Shown: positions 43,801 through 55,700 of the stretch, in pieces
Numbering within the stretch: the stretch's first letter is position 1
How the letters are laid out: each line of letters opens with the position of its first letter
Origin: Spodoptera frugiperda
Taxonomy: Eukaryota > Arthropoda > Insecta > Lepidoptera > Noctuidae
DNA: 64,000 nt
NCBI RefSeq assembly: GCF_023101765.2
Contig: NC_064223.1
Location: 7,590,113-7,654,112, forward strand
Reading direction: 5' to 3'
Notes under the pieces: generated by a model
The model's database searches: none
What the model was told of the DNA's origin: nothing
What the model saw: the letters and a program-made list of their open reading frames with translations, nothing else
Made by a program: the position numbers and the translations under genes

Positions 43801-46800
43801 AAATCAAATATCAATTCATTCTAACAAGTATTTGAAATTCTATAGTTTATGATATCATGAGCATAAAGTTTTCTTATATTGTGTTATCTGTTGTAGGAGC
43901 TGGGCCAAGATGAGTCTTCCACAGAGATGGATGTTGATGAAGAGGATGATGATTCAGCCATCAATGGTGAGTATACAATGTATACAACCATACACACACT
44001 GATGTCTTTGTCCCAATGGGGCTGGCAAGAAGTACAGAGCGCTACTTACTATAATCTGATATTTCTCAAAAAACCGGCAGGAATAACGCTTTCTCCATAT
44101 TTCGGCGTTTGAGTGAAGTTACCGGAGACCCAATCCTCCCCGTTCCCCCACTCCTATGCTCAAACCCCTAACACAAAAAAAGGTCAGCAATGTTCCCTAC
44201 ATTAAATTAAAATAAATCAACTTTTATTTTTCAGTAAAAGAACTGGGCGACCACATGGTAGTTGAAATTAAGAAGACTGATGAATTTTTGGTAATTTTTT
44301 ATTTTTATACTGAAACTAATCATCAACCCACAAGAATTTATGGAAGTAACATGGTAATATTTTTTTTCCACAGTTATCAAACCCCCAGGAAGAATCAGAA
44401 GACAAAACTGAAGCTACTAACTCTGAAGGTATTTAATATAACATGCTTAGAATGCATATACCTACTGAATATTTTTTTCTAATATCTTAATTATTTGATT
44501 TATTTTTTCTTATTCTAATATAGTTTATACTAGTTCAGAAGTTAGCGATTGCCAATGAAAAATATAAACTTTTTATCAATAAACAATTATTATTATTTTA
44601 GAAAGCGAAAATGACACGCTGCCGGATCTCTCAACAGCGGTAGCAATGGTTAGCAAACCTACGAAAGATGCAGAGCCGGTCTCGATATCCACACTAGGTG
44701 GCGCCACTATTACTAAAACTGCTGCAGCTCCCAAGAACGAGAAAGCGGATAGTCAGGTAAATAATTACTACAGTTAAAAATATAAGAAAAATAATTTTGA
44801 TTTCAAATTCAAAACTCTTAAAAATATATATTAATTATTATGTTATCGGCTTACTCACGTAACTGTTTGACGAGGAACTCGAATAGTTTCAAGCCATGCT
44901 AGAGGCTCATATTCGAGTAATATATGTAATAATAATTAATTTAGTACGTCTCACGAAAGTGATAATAAAAAATATATGTTTATGTTACAGAATAATACTG
45001 CTAACATCCTTCGAAAAGTTGAAGATTTGAAGAAGAAAGCAGTCCCGTCACCGCCACCACCTGAACCAAGTTAGTAAATTAAACTAAAACTTGCTATTTT
45101 ATTATTGACCTTTCATGGCACATTCAGTTTTAGTATTACTTTAAACCAAGTTTGATTGGATTTTAGTTTTGTTAATTATTTGTCAGAATATGTAAAATAT
45201 TTGAATTTTTGAGTCACAACTTCTGACTTAGAGAAATCGAATGTAACATTTTGTACAATGATTGCTCACATACTTACTTACTAATATTACAAACTAAAAT
45301 TGGATTCCACTATTGCCATAAGTATTAATGAAAAAATATTGAATGTTACAGAAAAAAATACTGTTACAGTTGCCGAGAAGAAGACTGTAATTAAAACTGA
45401 AAATGGTAATACGGGCGCTGGTACTAGCGACAAGTCACTCAGAATGCTGGAGAAAGACTTGCAGGAACTAAAGAGGGTAAATATATATTCTTACTGTAAT
45501 ATGTAAAAGTGGTTATTTGCTCACGACGCAAGAGCCTTTTTATAGTAGTTTTCTTTCAGCCACATTGGCAACACCAACATTTATTTCAACATTTTACTCT
45601 CTTCCATTTAAATAATGTCATTATCAATATTATTATATTAGGAATAAACCACTCATGATTTTGTGGAATTAACTAATTTAGCTATACATATAGTTACTTT
45701 GTAATTGATTTAATTACATTATAATTTTTTTATTTCGATTTCAGACCCATCCGCCTAAAGAAGCTGTTAAGACTCCGGCGAAACCCATAGACACACTAAG
45801 AAATAGACGGGCACAAATACATACTTCCACTCCTAAAGTGAGGTGAGTTAATCTTCTTTATTACAGTAGTTACAAAATTATACTGTAATCAGATATATCA
45901 TTAAAAAAAACTGTTGACTACTAATTCCGCAATGATGCTCAACGGAGTGGTATACAAGTATTATGATTGACTTCTACATCTTTTACCATTTACAATTTAA
46001 AAACACTTCAATTACAGGACTCCGACGGATGAACGCAAGATGCAAGCAGTATCAAAATCCCCAGTCCCAGAAAAAAAGGTTCCTGAGCGGCGCGTCCTCA
46101 CCAAAGAGAACAAGGAACCGAAAGAAATAAAAGAAAATAAAGCAAATAACGGCAACGCGAAGGAAGAAAAAGAGGTTAAAGAAAAAGATGCTAAGGCTAC
46201 TAAAGAAAAAGAGGTCAAAGAAAAGGAGGTGAAAGAAAAAGAAAAAGATGTAAAACAAAAGGAAACAAAAGAAGGAACGCCTAAGGTATGTCTTTTGGTA
46301 TTGATGTAGCTTGTAATTGATCCAAGTGTGATATTCAATGTAAAATACTTTTAACCTATACTATTGTCTTATTACTCCAAATTCCAAACTACATAATAAA
46401 TAATTCAAATAAAATCTTATATTTTCAGAATGTTGTCAAAAATGGTGGTGAAAAACCAAGTTCAGAAGAAGGGATCCGCCGGTCTACCAGGCCGTCTAAA
46501 ATTAAGGATTACGCCAAGATGATTAGAGACAGGTAAATCTATTATTTTGTGCAAAATAGTGATTTGGGTTTATCTAAATCTAAAGTATACTTCTTGATTT
46601 TCGAATTAAAGCTTGAAAATTAAATACATCTATACATAATTTAAAATAATGCACATATTTACAGATCACAAGATTCTGATGAAAACGATGATTCAGATGA
46701 CGCTGACGATGAAGAATATAAAGAGGTCGAGAAACCTGTTGAAGTAAGTAAACGTTTTGTAACCATTACTGTCTATATTTCAACCTAACTAAAAGATTTT

Positions 46801-48680
46801 AATAAATATAGTGAAAGGCCCACTGCTTGACTATAAGCCTCCTCTACAAAAGAGGGATTTTCCATAATCCCTATGCTTGGCAAGCGGGTTGAAGATCGCA
46901 GTTCAAAATAATCAACTATATCAGAGTGTTGCTTAAACAATATTTATTTCTCTATGAAATACGAATTCCATAACGCTTATTAATTAATATATGATAATAA
47001 TGTTACAGCCCAAGTCAAAGGCCCGCAGAGCTAGTTTAAAGACAGCGGCACAGAAGGCCGCCGTATCGTCCACTCCCACGCCCAGGAAACGTGGGCGACC
47101 ACGCAAGGAAGCCGTGTAAGTACTCGGAACATCTACTCTATTCGATTTATGTTTTGTATAATAACTCTAACATCCTAATTTAATTGAAATATGTATGTTT
47201 TACTCATGTGCACTATAAGAGAAGCTGCTCTACTAATTTCAAAGCACATTGGGACTCATATTTATAAGCAGTACCTTTGGATCTCTTTTTTACCAAATTA
47301 TACTGTTCTATATTACACATTAAAATCATTTGGCTAAAATTGCACGTGTACGTTTTGTTTAGACCTCCAAAAATAAGGAAAGAGGAAGTTGAAGATGACG
47401 AGGCTGAGGGTTCCGACAGCGAAAAAGAAAAATCCAAACCTGAGGCAGAACCAGAGCCTGAACCAGAGCCCGCGGCGGAGAAAGAGAGGGACACCAAGAC
47501 ACCAGTAGAACCCGTGAGTAAAAGAAACAAACTACTTAACACTGTCAGCAATGATCACAAAATAACAAAATTGATATGACATGATCCCACACACCATGTT
47601 TTTTATACAGTGACAACGGCAATACATCATCTGTCCCAATGATCATGTTCATGAGATACAGCCTAGTGATAAAGTTTTAATAATGGGATCCCTTTGCCCC
47701 TTAATAATACGTGGCATTCTATCATTTATATGTATTACAAATTATTTTATTTTTCAGGAAACCAGCAAGACACCAGATCCGAAGCCGCAAAGTACTTTAG
47801 TATCACCTACAGGACAGACATTGAAGAAAGTAAGCTAATTAAATCTCTAACTCTTACTGTGACTTGTAGCGACATATTAAATTGCTTTAGTCTTTATTTG
47901 CTTCGAAAACAGTTTTCCAAATTAGAATAAATAAATAATAATTCTTTACAGATTCCAATCAGAGCCCTGCCTCCTGGAGTGAAACCTCTGCCTTTACCGG
48001 TAAATGCGAGACGTAAGTATTATTAATCGTCGTATTATTTTACAATAACATGCATCCACAGATTATTTTTAACATAATTATATTGTGTTTCATACAGCTA
48101 TGGGCGGCGGTGAAGTGTGCGAGATGCAGATCGGCAAGAAAGTCGTCAAAGTACAAAAGATCGTGATGACAAAAGCTGAAGTCGAGGCGATGGCTAAAAA
48201 GGGTCTAGTCGAAATGAAGGTAAAAATACTCTTTATATGAATAAATCTATGGTTTAATAAAATATATGATACATGCATTCTTAGCACTATAAGCTAGTAG
48301 GAAATAAAACCAGCAGCATAAATGGTTATGCTGTCAATCTGGTGTAAAAATTATATGCATTTATATAATTATAATGTACTTGTTTGTTTCCAGGATGGGA
48401 CCATGGTTCTCAAGCAGGGAATTAAAATCCCTACTACAGATCCCTCAGCGCTCAAAAGTAGTCTAGTCGGAGAAGGTTAGCATCATTTTACATAGTCACG
48501 CAATAATTCCACAAATCTGTGTTGCCCTCGTACTCTTACTACATTATATTGATACAATAAAAACTACAATTTCATAAGATAATATTTATTTCAGCTGAAC
48601 CCAGCACTAGTAAAGAATCTCCTAGCAAGAAGGAAAAGTCGGCAGCGCCGACTCGGTGTGACTTTGGAGAAGACACGTGA
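37823..48680 (+). CDS. ZAD and C2H2 zinc-finger protein with AT-hook, 978 aa
   Basis: 26 coding exons: 37823-37978, 38388-38558, 38665-38805, 39638-39737, 41529-41601, 42149-42234, 42714-42825, 43021-43244, 43500-43603, 43897-43966, 44235-44290, 44374-44428, 44602-44756, 44991-45069, 45352-45476, 45745-45842, 46018-46285, 46429-46532, 46665-46743, 47009-47115, 47363-47513, 47758-47829, 47952-48012, 48098-48219, 48394-48475, 48595-48680 (TGA). They total 2937 nt and all joints keep frame. The ZAD domain is at about 16-90 (Cys16, Cys19, Cys64, Cys67). Five C2H2 fingers lie between about 237 and 383; the first, CKFCLQRFHTSQKLAKHVQSH in full, is split across two exons. The rest is low-complexity: acidic stretches, a Lys/Glu repeat (about 625-690), an AT-hook (KRGRPRKE, about 778-785) and a Pro/Glu repeat. 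ZAD domains dimerise and this family is nuclear. I do not recognise a specific orthologue. Confidence 0.92.
38242..38255 (-). promoter_or_regulatory. CTCF-like motif in intron 1
   Basis: GGCGCCATCTGGTG read on the minus strand is CACCAGATGGCGCC, a close match to the CTCF core CCASYAGRKGGCRC. It lies in intron 1 of the ZAD zinc-finger gene. Confidence 0.55.
38880..38975. repeat. Half of a MITE related to 4391-4510
   Basis: 'accgccatacttagagtcat' followed by 'ttaatggttacttaaccc' and 'tgatttcggaaccaaattgt' resembles the left half of the MITE at 4391-4510. No matching right inverted repeat follows. It lies in intron 3 of the ZAD zinc-finger gene. Confidence 0.5.
39738..41528 (+). other. Intron 4 of the ZAD zinc-finger gene
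   Basis: This is the longest intron of the gene, at 1.8 kb. No exon was found. Around 41085-41160 there is a SINE-tail-like block ('gtatgtttgtaattgcaccc') related to the tRNA-derived SINEs at 30100 and 35893. The remainder is AT-rich without a recognisable element. Confidence 0.6.
44113..44200 (-). repeat. Interspersed repeat, family A fragment
   Basis: 'gaagttaccggagacccaat' is followed by 'cctccccgttcccccactcc', 'ccctaacac' and 'ggtcagcaatgt'. This corresponds to the middle of the family A unit seen in full at 32096-32388. It lies 35 bases before exon 11 of the ZAD zinc-finger gene. Confidence 0.5.
44691..44710 (+). promoter_or_regulatory. CTCF-like motif inside coding exon 13
   Basis: The core CACTAGGTGGCGCCA is one of the best CTCF-type matches in the window. 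It lies wholly inside the coding exon 44602-44756, where it encodes part of STLGGATIT. Overlap of a regulatory-type word with codons may be chance. Confidence 0.4.
44835..44980. repeat. MITE-like repeat, second copy
   Basis: 'gttatcggcttactcacgta' followed by 'tttgacgaggaactcgaata' and 'gctagaggctcatattcgag' matches 23340-23410. It ends near 'acgtctcacgaaagtgataa', a word related to those at 28400 and 37267. Confidence 0.6.
46800..46875 (+). repeat. LINE-type repeat fragment
   Basis: 'aaaggcccactgcttgacta' followed by 'taagcctcctctacaaaaga' resembles, from memory, the widespread lepidopteran 'cccactgctgggcataggcctcc' non-LTR fragment. It lies in intron 19 of the ZAD zinc-finger gene. Confidence 0.45.
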
Positions 48681-49012
48681 AGTGCACAATAACTGTTGTT
48701 TTATACTACCTATACCTATCCCATTATCATAATAAGGAGACACATCTGTGTCAACTATATATAGCTAGTGTTAAACACCACTGTATTTAAGGACTTTCTC
48801 ATAGACTATAGACATTACTGTAAAATGTAAGGTATTAAAATGATTATGTAATGCACCGATTCTGTTGCAAACTTTCTACTTGTAATGATCTTAAAATGTA
48901 CTTTATGTATTTGTAAGACAATCACTACATCTATATTTAAGTAGGACAGTAAAATTTTAAATGTATTTTAAAAGTTCAATTACGCATTATGCTAGTAAGA
49001 ATTGTATACAAG

Positions 49013-49018
49013 AATAAA
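49013..49018 (+). terminator. Polyadenylation signal of the ZAD zinc-finger gene
   Basis: AATAAA lies 333 bases after the TGA stop, followed by T/AT-rich DNA. It is the first canonical hexamer of this kind after the stop that precedes the next promoter-like region. Confidence 0.6.
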
Positions 49019-49392
49019 ACAGTTATAAATATATAATAATCCTGCCTTTTTATTTTCACTACAAAAATATATTTATTTGTGAACATTCTAAGAGAGAAAA
49101 AAAAAAGATTCTAATGAACATGTTTAACACAACCGAATTTTTAAAGGAAATATTTAGACGATCTTCCCGTAGCACTTATGGTTTATACAGAAATCCTGGT
49201 GAACCTAATCTTCACCTTCTAACGCACACCAACCTTTTCCTCAACCTCAGATCATGCGTGTTATATTTTCCAGTGGGTTACATTGATACATTTCTTTTTT
49301 CAAATATATTGGCCTACAACACGTTTCTTTTTGTTACAAATGTCAATCACGCCATTTTAGTGAAGTGAGTAATCGCATGTAATTTTAGAAAT

Positions 49393-49477
49393 AGGGGGCG
49401 CCACGTCTCTTTGGCATAAAAGATTCTATTGAACGCTAGATGGCGCTATTAATTCTATCGTTCAGATGTCGCTAGTG
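49393..49477. promoter_or_regulatory. CTCF-like motifs before a CpG-rich leader exon
   Basis: GGGGGCGCCACGTC lies at about 49394-49407. ACGCTAGATGGCGCTAT (49433-49449) matches the CTCF core well, and CAGATGTCGCTAGTG (49463-49477) is a weaker match. The three lie within 85 bases, just upstream of the probable leader exon. Confidence 0.5.
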
Positions 49478-49479
49478 TT

Positions 49480-49752
49480 CACTATTTACCGCGCTTTTCA
49501 AGAAAGGCAAGAAGCGGCTGGTTCAAAACATTGTTCAAACGAGATCAAAAACGCGCGACAGCCGGCTGCGGCAGACAACATCGCAACAAAATACGGATTA
49601 TAATTTAAAGTTCTAACACTTATCCAGAATTTTAATTCTGAAATTTATTTAAGTTGATAAGTGCGGTGAATCGGTTTATTTTATAAAAAATCCGGGAGTT
49701 TAAAGGCTGCGAAAAGTTTTTCACGGGAGAAGAGCATTTCGTCTGAATTTAG
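49480..49752 (+). other. Probable 5' leader exon of a gene extending beyond the window
   Basis: The stretch has far more CpG than its surroundings (for example 'ccgcgc', 'acgcgcgacagccggctgcg'), contains no ATG, and ends in a textbook donor (TTTAG|GTAAGT, donor at 49753). These are the marks of a transcription start and a non-coding first exon on the plus strand. No coding exon able to follow it was found up to the window end, so the partner gene must lie further right. Confidence 0.5.
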
Positions 49753-52700
49753 GTAAGTGGATATTTTATCATTTGTTTTTAATCAAATTAGGTAAATATA
49801 AAAATATTCACAATAAAATAAAGAGGTATTATATCGTTTTGTTACCTACTCGTTTGATTCCTCCTCGTGATACACGTAGAATAGTCCGGTGTTTTCCGAG
49901 TTTTATCGCAACAAACAGCTACCGATTTAACTGTTTATACAATTAAGCTAGGATAAAATTAATTCCTAAAAATTTTCTTTTAAATTTATGATTAAATTAT
50001 TGTACCTATTTGGCGGCACAATATAATTTTTGTGTTGCTGCATTTCTACATACCTCCACCAACTTTTAATAAAGTATTTAACAACACGCAAGTTGCACTG
50101 TTACTTATTAAATAATAAATAAAAATAGGGCAGAGTTTAGTGTAGTTTAAATTCTTAGTTTTAGGTTTAGTTAGGACTTCTTTTAAACCTTTTCCATTGA
50201 ACTTTTCGACTTGTTCTGGTAAATTATTATTATTATAACTTATATACACGTGCCTACCTACTAATAATACCTACTTAATAGATAAAATAAAATAGTCATA
50301 GACAAATTAAATTATCTTATAGATACTTGGTTGTTTTTACGTTAAAGAATTTAATTTAGTAGGTACGATGTAATTTCGTGGCAGGTACAAACACAAATTG
50401 ATAAATTGGATAAGATAAGATAAGGTAACTGTACCTTACGTTAATTCTCATTGTTCGTAGTATTTTACAACAGTCCCTATCTCTCTGAGTAGACACCGGT
50501 TTCATTATACTTGCTTCTATTTTAATTTTAGTTGAGTATACCTACTCAGTAATTATATACAAAAAATATCGAATGAAAATTTTAGTTGGTAGAAGTTTCG
50601 TATCTTTCAATGTCAACAAAGATTCTTTACAATACGTAGTGGGTCTACACGCTTCATGTACCTAGAAATTAAATATTTCTCATGTAGATACTTACTTAAA
50701 AACAATGCAACATTCATACAGAGCATATTATGTTTGTAGGTACTTACTCAATAATCTAGTGCTTACGATTTATCATCTGGTTTATGTACAGTACCAAAGT
50801 AAAGAAATATAAATAATATCTTCTCGTTACTGAATTAAAACTTAGGCAGTTCACTTTTTTAATTAGGTACCTAATGGGTGCCTATAACAACATGATCAAA
50901 AGTTCGACTCATGTCTAGATCGAATACGTTTAAGTGCGGTTAATAAAAAAAAAATAGGAAAGTGCGTACCTCCGCGAAGGTTAATTGAAAAAAATAATTA
51001 AATAGTTACTTCCCTACATAAATTACCATAGGAAAAAAGAATACTAAAAGCTTGCACCGTACTATATTGACTACCATAAAACTAAATCAATATGAGTAAA
51101 TATAAAAATCCTGCAATTTTCCCTTTAAAAAATTCAACAATTCGCTTCACAGTTCAATAAGTTTATACATGACGCAACTATGAAAAATGTCTTCAGGTTT
51201 GAAACATTCAACCGTTTGACATTGAGACATGAAAATCGTGAGGTAATTGACAATAAAATTAAGAATGTCAACATTACATTGAGTTATCGCGGAGGTGATA
51301 GATATGTATAGAGCTGAGTCGAGAGCCAAACTTGCTAAATGATCAGACACGGTTGGAAGCGAAGCAGGAAACTGAATGAGTGGACAGGTAGTGACTAGGT
51401 GGACAAAATTACGTAACAAGTCTAATTCTAAAAGCTTGTCCATCATTTATGTAGCACATAATGACGATGACAGTTACCTAAGTCGTATTAAGTGCAGCAA
51501 TTTTCTGAAGTAGTTAAGTTTTATTCAACTGAACTATCTACTATAAATAACACAGACTTCATACAAGTTTAAAAGCACTAACATTATTGATTGCTTTCCA
51601 CTTAGGTAGTAAAAACTTAACTGATTAAAAAAGTTCTAGATCGGAAATCAGTTTAAGTCAATAATTTTTCCATCCAATCTCACTCGACAAAGACAATTAA
51701 TTCCATTGACAAAGGCAATCATGCGATCTGTTTGGGGATTTTCCTGCTTTCATGATTCTGCGTCTGATTCAGTCATAGTTTTTTTTTATCTGTTCAGTCA
51801 TACGTAGATAATTAACTAATGATACAGACCTACCAGTCTGCCATAGCCAACTAGCATTACAGCGTGGGTTTTCCTAGATTCAAATGGCTTATTACTTAAA
51901 TTGCAGCTTGGATCAAAACATACAAAAAAGGGTGTCGACAAAAAAGTATTAAAGAACAAGTAATTGCTTTAGTAGTAAACCAGGTAGATTTATAGGAATT
52001 TTGTTGGTTTTATTTTATTAGCGTGATTGTTATGACATTGTTACAAGTTATTGCCTTATTTACTTCTATTAGATTATGTTTTATTATAGCTATTAACTAT
52101 ATAAAGATGGTAATCGTAACCATAGATAGAGTGAGATCAAAAATTTATAACAATTAAAATGTAGGTGTGAGAACCAACCGAATATAAAGGTGTAGTTAAT
52201 GTTAAGCTTCTTAATAAAAATAGCCCAAAATAAAAGATGAATATAATACTTAAATTAAAATAGTTTACGTAGGGAAGTAGTACTTAGGTACTACCTACTA
52301 AGTTGTTGTTCCACGAGATGTGCTTTTCAAGTATTCTCTACATAATGCAAACTTCGAGAATACGGACTATCTGAATACTAATGAATAAAATAAAACGTTA
52401 CCTACTTCTATTGTTCACGTACTACTAAGTTAAATATCGCATAGGTACATTAAAAACATGTAATATATAGACGCAACACAGCTACCTTCTTAGAAGCTTT
52501 TATCAATCTACTAAGCTTTAACTCGTTCAATCAAATCAATCAGACAAGCATTTATAGCCATGTCGTCAAATATAAAGCCGTAGCTATTTAAATTGACATT
52601 TTAATTATGTCACATGAATAAACAAAGCGTCAAATCGGCAAAACATATGCTACGAATGATGACCATATGTGTGCTTCTAGTTGTATAACTAATGGTGACA

Positions 52701-55700
52701 GCTACTGGCTGGTGATTGGCCGTGGCACTATTGTACCTAGTGTAACTAGTAGCCACTCTTCACTCAACAACTGTGACGAACAACGTGCAAAGCGAGTGAA
52801 TTCGTCAACGACGGCTACGATCGCCGTAGCGAATCAAGCCTTTGAAATGGATCACGCCGCTCTAGTCTCACCGACTCCATTCATTATAGTAATGTGTAAA
52901 TAATTGTTATCTGCATGAATGTTACATTAACCATTAAAATTCTAAAGTATTTCAAACAAATTTTCCGCATAGCAATGACTAACAGACACGAAAAACGTTT
53001 CGTCGAATTGTTTTCAAACATTTCAATGAACTCGTAAAATTAATTTAGATAAAGTAAATAGATATAAAGAATACTACTATCCACGCAACCAGCTCGGTTA
53101 CGTTATCAGGCTGACACCTACTTAAGCACATTTTTCTCATAGCATATAAAATATGTTAATAGTCGCTGTCATTTAGTTTAAATTACCCCAAAAAACGCAC
53201 CTGTCATGTGATAATGCGAACCAAGGTCTTTAATAAATAGTTTTCTTAGAACAATATTTACCTATCTAAAGTTAATAAGTACATACTAGGAAAGCCTGTA
53301 AGCCTACAGGTACGTGTTGGTCCTAATGTTTACGGAGCAGTGTGGACGGTGTCCATCACCTGGGGTATTTCTGTTCAACACTCGACCGTAATGAGTGACA
53401 GCTGTTACATACAAATATTTGTCATAGTTTATCTTTCAGCTTGTAAAGATTATGAGTTACGACACGCTGTATCAATCGGGTTGCCGCCAAAACGCCTCGT
53501 TCATCATTTTGACGTCACACTCGTAAACTACACATGAGCTTAACGTAGGTAACTCTTAATATATTGGTGGTAAAAAAGTAAATCAGGTATGCAAATTAAT
53601 GCGGTTCTTTGTGAAGGCTAGTTGCCAGCCGGTGGAGTATATTATGGGGAAATGCGGACCGGACGTCCGACTGTGTGTATGCTTATATATAAATTACAGG
53701 GCTCTGAAACACCTATTATGCTATCGCCTTGAACTTGCGAAAATAAAACGCTTGTAAAAGAATTAAGCTTTTCGTTTTAATACATAGTACTAAGGAATTA
53801 AAAGCGTTCGGTTAGGTAAAGTAATTTTTATTTCAGCCCTAATTAGCAACAGATGTTAAATAAATCATAGTTATTATCAACTGTTAATTTAATCTGTTAT
53901 GAAGTATAATTACAAAGTCTGTAGCCTAGGTATTGTTTTTCAATCAATTAACCTATCGCAAAGGCCTGCTCTATTGTTTTAGCTAGTTTAGGGGGCAATC
54001 AAGAGATAAAAGGAATATTTTTTTTTTAGGTGGCTAATCTAACACCAATGGTGTTAAATTTTTGTAGTAAAGGATATAGAAAAATTAGGAATAGTAGTAC
54101 AGGGTTAGACATGTTGTATATAACTTCCCTGTAATATAATAAAATATAGTTTAAAATGAGTCAAGGTGTGAAATTCCTGAGGGAGTCCTCATATTTTGAT
54201 TTCAATTAAAATGTTTCCTTCCCTTTTACCCTACCTACCAATTTTTACCACAATAATAGCCCTACTCTATGACGCATATACAATGCAATACAATACAATT
54301 TTCCTAATTAATTGCGTAGTTTACTAATAAATAGTTTAAAATAAAATAATCGTACTTTCATTAATTAATTTGACAGTAATACATATTTTTTTAATTTTTC
54401 TAGCATTAATCTTCTATTTTTGAGAAATAAGGAAGCTATACGACGCAAAACATTGATGCCGTCATAAGTAGCGATCTCCTACAAAATTCACAGAAACGTA
54501 TCGTTTTTGACATTTCGATAAAAGTACCGTATTGAATTTGAATAGTCTGAAACTACGTACCTAATATGAAATGCCTAATGCCTATATGCCTAATTAATAT
54601 ATTCAAAACACGATATTTGCGAACATCAAACAAATCAATCCATTTGCCTAATCTGTCATTAATATTACGATATAAATCTCTGAATTGTTTACACTTTATT
54701 GTTTCTAACAATGATTATATTGATAAGGCAATGGATGACTTTACTATAGGTAGCTAATTACTTAATTAGTTTGGTAATTAGACGTCTGTAATTGAATCAC
54801 TGCTTCGCAATTAGCGATCACGCGATTTTAGGAGATTATAAAATGTGTTTATGGTCTAATGTAGAAAGGTAGCTGACTTCTTTCCGAATGTCAAATAGGC
54901 ATTTATTGCTCATCACCATCAGCTCCTATTACTTAAACATAGGATTAACCAATAGCACACCACTAAGCTCAAACTTCAACTCTTTACCTATGTCCAAATC
55001 GTCCAACCACTGCCATCCAATGCGGACATCGTCGCTCCACCTAGCTGAAAAAATAATTAGTTATACGAAATTCTATTATTTCATTACTTTCCTGGTATTC
55101 GAAGCCACCAAGAATATCTACAGTATTCTTGGCTACTGCTAGTTTATTAAAATGCTTCTATTCTAAGACTTGATTAATACTTGCAGTATAAATGCCAAAG
55201 ACACGAGGCATATGACTCAATTAAGCACACTTCATGTCTTAAAATAAAAATTACAAAATAGACCAAATTCGGTGTCTATCTCAACTTCGAAAAATGGCAA
55301 CTGCCTACTGCAGATAGCAACTGTCTTTCGTTATCCAAACAAAGCCAATCTAACATCATTAGAAGTACTTACGTTAGATAAAGACATTAATGACTGATCT
55401 GATTACTTACTCGGTCTATTTTCAAACGGATATGTTCCACCGTATAGACAAATCGGTCGGCATTTCGTACGAAGCAAATACAAGTAGTATAAAACATAAT
55501 GCTGCATTTAAACCTGGTTTACGACCAAGTGTAATTGAAGCATAAAATACGTAATTGGTAATAAACTTCCAGTGAATTCATAGGATTTTCACGGTGTTGT
55601 TTGAAAAATAGTTTTATTGTCAATTGCAAGTAGGTAAAACTACTAGACATTTCTTGTGTCAACTAAGTATAAACTGATTGCTGATTCGCTGATGCTATCC

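Noticed and set aside
51147..51446. 99-codon minus-strand frame
   Set aside because: No family likeness, AT-driven composition, and no compatible splice sites or neighbours.
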